NCBI RefSeq assembly: GCF_010731115.1
Contig: NZ_AP022616.1
Coordinates: 4,402,001-4,466,000 of the forward strand
DNA length: 64,000 nt
Source of the DNA: Mycolicibacterium phocaicum
GTDB taxonomy: Bacteria > Actinomycetota > Actinomycetes > Mycobacteriales > Mycobacteriaceae
Reading direction: 5' to 3'
Shown here piece by piece: positions 60,205 through 64,000 of this stretch. Position numbers and translations under genes: made by a program. Position 1 is the stretch's first letter, and the number at the start of each line of letters is the position of its first letter. Below the pieces are notes generated by a model. The model was given only the letters and a program-made list of their open reading frames with translations. It made no database searches and was not told the DNA's origin.

Positions 60205-61179
60205 ATGATCAAGAGTGTCTCGGTCCTGGTGATGGACGGAGTGGCGCCGTTCGAGTTCGGCGTGGTGTGCGAGGTCTTCGGCATCGACCGGTCGGCCGAC
60301 GGTGTGCCGAACTTCGATTTCAAGGTGTGCGGGCCGGAGGCCGGGCGGCCCGTGCGGACGTCGGTCGGTGCGTCACTGATTCCCGACCACGGAATCGACC
60401 AGCTCCTGGGGGTTGACCTGGTCGCCATCCCGGCGGTGGCGGGTCCGGTCTATCCGCAGGCGGCGCTCGACGCCATCCGTAACGCCGCGGATTCCGGCTC
60501 GATGATCCTGACCATCTGTTCGGGGGTTTTCGTCGCCGGCGCCGCCGGGCTGCTCGACGGCCGGACGTGCACCACGCATTGGATGCACGCGGACAAGCTG
60601 GCCCGCATGTATCCCACCGCCCGCGTCGATCGTGACGTGCTGTTCGTCGACGACGGAAATCTGATCACCAGCGCGGGCACGGCTGCCGGTATCGATGCCT
60701 GCCTGCACCTGGTGCGGCGCGAGATGGGCAGCGAGATCACCAACAAGATCGCGCGCCGCATGGTGGTGCCGCCACAGCGCGACGGCGGTCAGCGGCAGTT
60801 CATCGAGCAGCCTATCCCGGTGCGGTGCTCGGAAGGCTTTGCGCCACATCTGGATTGGATTCTGACCAACCTGCGCCACCCGCATACGGTGGACAGCCTG
60901 GCCAAACGGGCGAGCATGTCGGGGCGCACGTTCGCGCGGCGTTTCGTCGAGGAGACGGGACGGACGCCCATGCAGTGGGTCACCGATCAGCGCGTGCTCT
61001 ACGCCCGCAGGCTGCTGGAGGAGACGGATCTCGATGTCGATCGGGTGGCCGACAAGGCCGGATTTGGCACCGCAACCCTGCTGCGGCACCATTTCCGGCG
61101 CGTTGTCGGCGTCAATCCATCCGACTACCGGCGGCGCTTCGCTTGTCCCAATCTGGTTGCGCCGCAACCGGTTGACTAG
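60205..61179 (+). CDS. GlxA family transcriptional regulator (DJ-1/PfpI plus AraC)
   Basis: The 324-residue protein has an N-terminal DJ-1/PfpI-like domain, TICSGVFVAGAAGLL being the nucleophile-elbow strand with its Cys, and a C-terminal AraC helix-turn-helix (SLAKRASMSGRTFARRF, then TLLRHHFRRVVG). Such regulators often control amino acid or nitrogen compound use. It is divergent from the small membrane protein, which may be a target. ATG start. Its 3' end overlaps the next gene by four bases. Confidence 0.9.
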   Translation: MIKSVSVLVMDGVAPFEFGVVCEVFGIDRSADGVPNFDFKVCGPEAGRPVRTSVGASLIPDHGIDQLLGVDLVAIPAVAGPVYPQAALDAIRNAADSGSMILTICSGVFVAGAAGLLDGRTCTTHWMHADKLARMYPTARVDRDVLFVDDGNLITSAGTAAGIDACLHLVRREMGSEITNKIARRMVVPPQRDGGQRQFIEQPIPVRCSEGFAPHLDWILTNLRHPHTVDSLAKRASMSGRTFARRFVEETGRTPMQWVTDQRVLYARRLLEETDLDVDRVADKAGFGTATLLRHHFRRVVGVNPSDYRRRFACPNLVAPQPVD

Positions 61180-61520
61180 CCCTGCGGCCTGCACTGCACG
61201 TTGACGTACACGGTGTCGAACTGGCCGGAGTTGATGCGCTGGCCCCGGCCGTCGATGTTGGAGCCGGTCAGCCCGTGCACGTCGGTCACCGAACACGCGG
61301 ACAGCGGCCCGGAGGTGCTGGTGTTGACCTGGACGTGATAGCCGCGGGATTGCAGCTCATTGATGGTGTCGACGGCCGAGCCGCCGCCGGTCGGCAGCGC
61401 GGAGGCCGTGGCCGGGGCGAGGGTCGCCGCGGCAATTGCGGCTGCGGCGGCTCCGGCGATGACGAGGCCGCGACGACGAGCGTTAACTTTCTGTTCACCT
61501 GAAATTCGGTATGCGGTCAT
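61176..61520 (-). CDS. Small secreted protein with signal peptide
   Basis: The 114-residue precursor has a basic N-terminus RRRG, a long Ala-rich hydrophobic core and ASALP as signal peptidase I site near residue 42. The mature part of about 70 residues contains two cysteines (SACSV and VQCRP), possibly disulfide-bonded. The family is recognisable as mycobacterial exported small proteins but no function is known. Starts at ATG 61520. Its upstream region carries a 17-bp direct repeat. Confidence 0.75.
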   Translation of the reverse strand: MTAYRISGEQKVNARRRGLVIAGAAAAAIAAATLAPATASALPTGGGSAVDTINELQSRGYHVQVNTSTSGPLSACSVTDVHGLTGSNIDGRGQRINSGQFDTVYVNVQCRPQG

Positions 61521-61560
61521 GCTTCCGTTCTATCCGAGGATCACCGCATGTGGTACTGAC

Positions 61561-61608
61561 TCATGCCGTTCTCATTGGAAAGCACGCGGTTTCATGCCGT
61601 TCTCATTG
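61561..61608. repeat. 17-bp direct repeat upstream of the secreted protein gene
   Basis: TCATGCCGTTCTCATTG occurs at 61561-61577 and 61592-61608, a period of 31 bases or about three helical turns. It lies between mutY and the secreted protein gene. It may be a tandem regulator site. Confidence 0.6.
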
Positions 61609-61618
61609 AAACGGGGTT

Positions 61619-62506
61619 TTAGCGCTCGCCCTCACCGGCCAGTGCGTACCGGTCATCGGCGGTCTGCTCGACCAGGCCGTCGACCAGTAGCGAGTCCAGG
61701 GCCCGGTCGCGCTGCGCGGTATCGGTGAGCCACGCCACATCCAACTGCGCCCGCGTCACCGGAGTTGCGCTGCCGCGCAACACATCCAGCAGCCGGCCGC
61801 GGACCTGGCGGTCAGTTCCCGCGTACTTCTGGACCGGCCGGGTCGGCGCGTCCAACTCGGGATGGCCGGCACTTCGCCACGCGCACACGGTCAGCGGGCA
61901 GACCCCGCATTTCGGTTTGCGGGCGGTGCAGACGATGGCGCCGAGTTCCATCAATGCGGCCGAAAACACATGTGCCGTGCCATCTTCGGGCAGGAGTGCG
62001 GCGACGTCGTCCAGGTCGCGCGAGCGTGCGGGGGTGTCGGCCACACCGCGAATCGCGCGCGCGACCACCCGGCGCACGTTGGTGTCGACGACGGGGACGT
62101 CCTGCTGATACGCAAAGCAGGCGATGGCCCGCGCGGTGTAGGCACCGATGCCCGGCAGCGTCAGCAGGGTCTCGACGTCGCGGGGGACTTCGTCGCCGTG
62201 CTCGGCGGCGATCACCTCGGCGCATTCGTGTAAGCGCTTGGCGCGCCGTGGATAGCCCAGTTTTCCCCAGGCGCGCAGCACGTCCGCGGCCCCGGCCGCC
62301 GCGGTCGCGGACGGAGTGGGCCAGCGGGCGATCCAGTCCCGCCAGATCGGTTCCACCCGCGCCACCGGGGTCTGCTGCAGCATGAACTCGCTGACCAGAA
62401 TTTGCCACGCGGTGACATCGGGCGCCCGCCACGGCAGGTCGCGCCGTGCGGTGCCGAACCACTCCAGGAGCTCGTCGGCCGGGATGAGAATTTGCCCTGA
62501 ACTCAT
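61619..62506 (-). CDS. mutY: A/G-specific adenine glycosylase MutY
   Basis: The 295-residue enzyme removes adenine opposite 8-oxoguanine. SEFMLQQT holds catalytic Glu40, LPGIGAYTARA (residues 117-127) is the helix-hairpin-helix, and Asp141 in VVDTNVRR is the catalytic Asp. Cys193, 200, 203 and 208 provide the iron-sulfur cluster. The C-terminal domain that recognises 8-oxoG is short. ATG 62506; the longer frame overlaps the carbonic anhydrase gene region. Divergent from can with 37 bp. Confidence 0.94.
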   Translation of the reverse strand: MSSGQILIPADELLEWFGTARRDLPWRAPDVTAWQILVSEFMLQQTPVARVEPIWRDWIARWPTPSATAAAGAADVLRAWGKLGYPRRAKRLHECAEVIAAEHGDEVPRDVETLLTLPGIGAYTARAIACFAYQQDVPVVDTNVRRVVARAIRGVADTPARSRDLDDVAALLPEDGTAHVFSAALMELGAIVCTARKPKCGVCPLTVCAWRSAGHPELDAPTRPVQKYAGTDRQVRGRLLDVLRGSATPVTRAQLDVAWLTDTAQRDRALDSLLVDGLVEQTADDRYALAGEGER

Positions 62507-62543
62507 TGCGCACTCACTATGCGTGCAGGGCACAATGGGCGGC

Positions 62544-63161
62544 ATGCCCAACTCAAACCCGATAAATGCCTGGAAAGCACTCAGAGAGGGTAACGATCGC
62601 TTCGTTGCCGGAGAGTCGCTGCACCCCAGCCAGAGCATCGAGCGCCGTGCCGAACTGGCCGGCGGGCAGAAGCCGACCGCCGTGCTGTTCGGTTGCGCCG
62701 ACAGCCGCGTCGCCGCCGAGATCATCTTCGATCAGGGTCTCGGTGACATGTTCGTGGTGCGCACCGCCGGCCACGTCCTCGACTCCTCGGTGATCGGTTC
62801 CATCGAATACGCCGTGGCGATCCTCGAGGTGCCGCTCATCGTCGTGCTCGGCCACGACAGCTGCGGCGCGGTCAAGGCCACCATCACCGCGTTGGACGAC
62901 GGCTCGGTGCCGGGCGGATTCGTGCGGGACATCGTCGAGCGCGTGACGCCGTCGATCCTGGTCGGCCGCCGCGAGGGACTTTCCGAGGTCGACGAGCTCG
63001 AGGCCAAGCACGTCAACGAGACGGTGCGCCTGCTGAGCGAGCGGTCCAACATCATCGCCGAGCGTCTGGCCTCGGGCAAGGTCGCCATCGTCGGTGCGAC
63101 CTACCACCTGGCCGAGGGCCGGGTCACCAAGCGCGACCACGTCGGCGACATCGGCGAATAG
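62544..63161 (+). CDS. can: Beta-class carbonic anhydrase (CanB-type)
   Basis: The 205-residue enzyme hydrates CO2 to bicarbonate. Zinc ligands and dyad: FGCADSR holds Cys51, Asp53 and Arg55, and GHDSCGA holds His104 and Cys107. It matches the Rv3588c type. ATG 62544 gives the family start, with a 37-bp divergent gap to mutY. A hairpin terminator follows at 63193-63222. Bicarbonate made here could feed biotin carboxylases such as pyc, which is only a general link. Confidence 0.95.
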   Translation: MPNSNPINAWKALREGNDRFVAGESLHPSQSIERRAELAGGQKPTAVLFGCADSRVAAEIIFDQGLGDMFVVRTAGHVLDSSVIGSIEYAVAILEVPLIVVLGHDSCGAVKATITALDDGSVPGGFVRDIVERVTPSILVGRREGLSEVDELEAKHVNETVRLLSERSNIIAERLASGKVAIVGATYHLAEGRVTKRDHVGDIGE

Positions 63162-63192
63162 TCGGCTCGGCCGACGTGGCGAATAGTCCCAG

Positions 63193-63222
63193 GAACTGGG
63201 GTGGCGAATACCACCCCAGTTC
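63193..63222 (+). terminator. Hairpin after the carbonic anhydrase gene
   Basis: GAACTGGGGTGG (63193-63204) and its exact inverse (63211-63222) flank a six-base loop, 32 bases after the stop. No long T-run. Likely ends the can transcript. Confidence 0.75.
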
Positions 63223-63282
63223 ACAGACGACACGCCGCACCACGTCAGAGCCCACCGCGTTTTGTGCCCTTACCGTGACAAT

Positions 63283-64000
63283 GTGCCGGATCTAGAACCG
63301 CATGGCCCGCTGCCATCCCAGATCTATTTCCGTCGGCGAATGCTGGCGATCGGTGTCGCCGCAGTCGTCCTGCTCCTCGTCGTCATCATCGGGGTCGTCG
63401 TCTTCAGCAACAGCACGGGCGATTCCAAGCAGACTCAGCCCACCGCGAAGACGTCGACGTCCGCGACGCCGCTGCCCGGCGAGACGCCCGGGGTGAAGAG
63501 CCCGATCGCGCCGCCGCCGAACGCCGCTCCGGCTCCGACGCCCACGCCGACCACCGCGGTCACTCCGCCGCCGGTGCTCAAGGCGGGCGACGACTGCCCG
63601 GACACGACGCTGGCGGCCAAGGGCATCACCAACCAGCCGACCTACGTGATCGGTGACCAGCCGAAGTTCACCATGGTCGTCACCAACATCGGCCTGGTCG
63701 AGTGCAAGCGTGACGTCGGCGCCGCCGTGCTGGCCGCGTACGTCTACTCACTGGACAACAACCGGCTCTGGTCCAACCTGGACTGCGCACCGTCGAACGA
63801 GACCCTGGTCCGCGGCTTCAAGCCCGGCGAGCAGGTGACCACCGAGGTCACCTGGACCGGCATGGGTTCGGCGCCGAACTGCCCACTGCCGCGTCAGGCG
63901 ATCGGGCCAGGCACGTACAACCTGGTCGTCCAGCTGGGCAACCTGCGATCGGCCCCGGTGCCGTTCGTGCTGTCCGAGGCCCAGCAGCCCGGCGCGGGTG
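63283..64000 (+). CDS. Membrane-anchored protein with Pro/Thr-rich linker (Rv3587c-like), 3' end cut
   Basis: About 239 residues are visible, starting at GTG 63283, and the C-terminus lies outside the window. One transmembrane helix (residues about 24-45) after a short cytoplasmic piece is followed by a Pro/Thr/Ala-rich linker and an extracellular beta-rich domain starting with DDCPDTTLAAKG; Cys residues in that domain may form disulfides. It matches the Rv3587c type at this position beside the carbonic anhydrase. Function unknown. Confidence 0.8.
   Translation, partial: MPDLEPHGPLPSQIYFRRRMLAIGVAAVVLLLVVIIGVVVFSNSTGDSKQTQPTAKTSTSATPLPGETPGVKSPIAPPPNAAPAPTPTPTTAVTPPPVLKAGDDCPDTTLAAKGITNQPTYVIGDQPKFTMVVTNIGLVECKRDVGAAVLAAYVYSLDNNRLWSNLDCAPSNETLVRGFKPGEQVTTEVTWTGMGSAPNCPLPRQAIGPGTYNLVVQLGNLRSAPVPFVLSEAQQPGAG

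Overview
The window is high-GC DNA that reads as a mycobacterial chromosome. The backbone is a recognisable actinobacterial housekeeping block: ppa, dacB, a zinc metalloprotease, tilS, hpt, lpqG, an LLM monooxygenase, ephA, ftsH, folE-folP-folB-folK, panC-panD-coaX, lysS, lsr2, clpC1, lpqF, mhuD, an alpha/beta hydrolase, mutY and carbonic anhydrase. From memory this is the M. tuberculosis Rv3628 to Rv3587c order in inverted orientation. It lacks the espACD, ESX-duplicate and PE/PPE genes that interrupt the block in M. tuberculosis and carries other inserted genes, so I infer an environmental, probably fast-growing Mycolicibacterium-like species. Lsr2, MhuD and the PrpR-type regulator support this. 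No rRNA, tRNA, insertion sequence or CRISPR array was seen. Layout. 1-6000 (minus): a translationally coupled trio made of a Pls/PosA-type adenylation-thiolation-membrane acyltransferase protein, an M1 zinc aminopeptidase and a flippase-like membrane protein cut by the window edge. The adenylation pocket resembles a lysine pocket. 6000-14000: accessory genes, namely an OHCU decarboxylase-like protein with an altered catalytic His, a DUF222/HNH protein, a DCC-family protein, an ABC1 kinase/P450/SDR operon divergent from a TetR gene, and a lipase maturation factor. 14000-23600: ppa, wall enzyme dacB, metalloprotease, tilS, hpt, a molybdopterin oxidoreductase, lpqG, monooxygenase and ephA. 23700-36300: ftsH plus the folate operon, two membrane proteins, the pantothenate/CoA operon, a PLP deaminase-like gene inserted divergently against lysS, then lsr2. 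36500-43500: clpC1 with a strong terminator, then two cobalamin riboswitches, one ahead of cobalt transporter genes cbtBA and one ahead of metE. 43500-47200: an Rcl-like redox locus (old yellow enzyme, DUF417 membrane protein, divergent RclR-like AraC regulator with conserved cysteines, quinone oxidoreductase). 47200-55700: the methylcitrate operon prpD-prpB-prpC coupled to pyruvate carboxylase, with divergent prpR. 55700-57500: a DUF4334, TetR, FhuF-like operon behind a perfect-arm operator. 57500-64000: lpqF-mhuD, hydrolase, GlxA-type regulator, an exported small protein, mutY, carbonic anhydrase and the start of a proline-rich membrane protein. Linked functions: the fol and pan genes build folate and CoA; the prp-pyc operon turns propionyl-CoA into pyruvate and then oxaloacetate, which PrpC needs; B12 sensing switches both cobalt import and the B12-independent methionine synthase.
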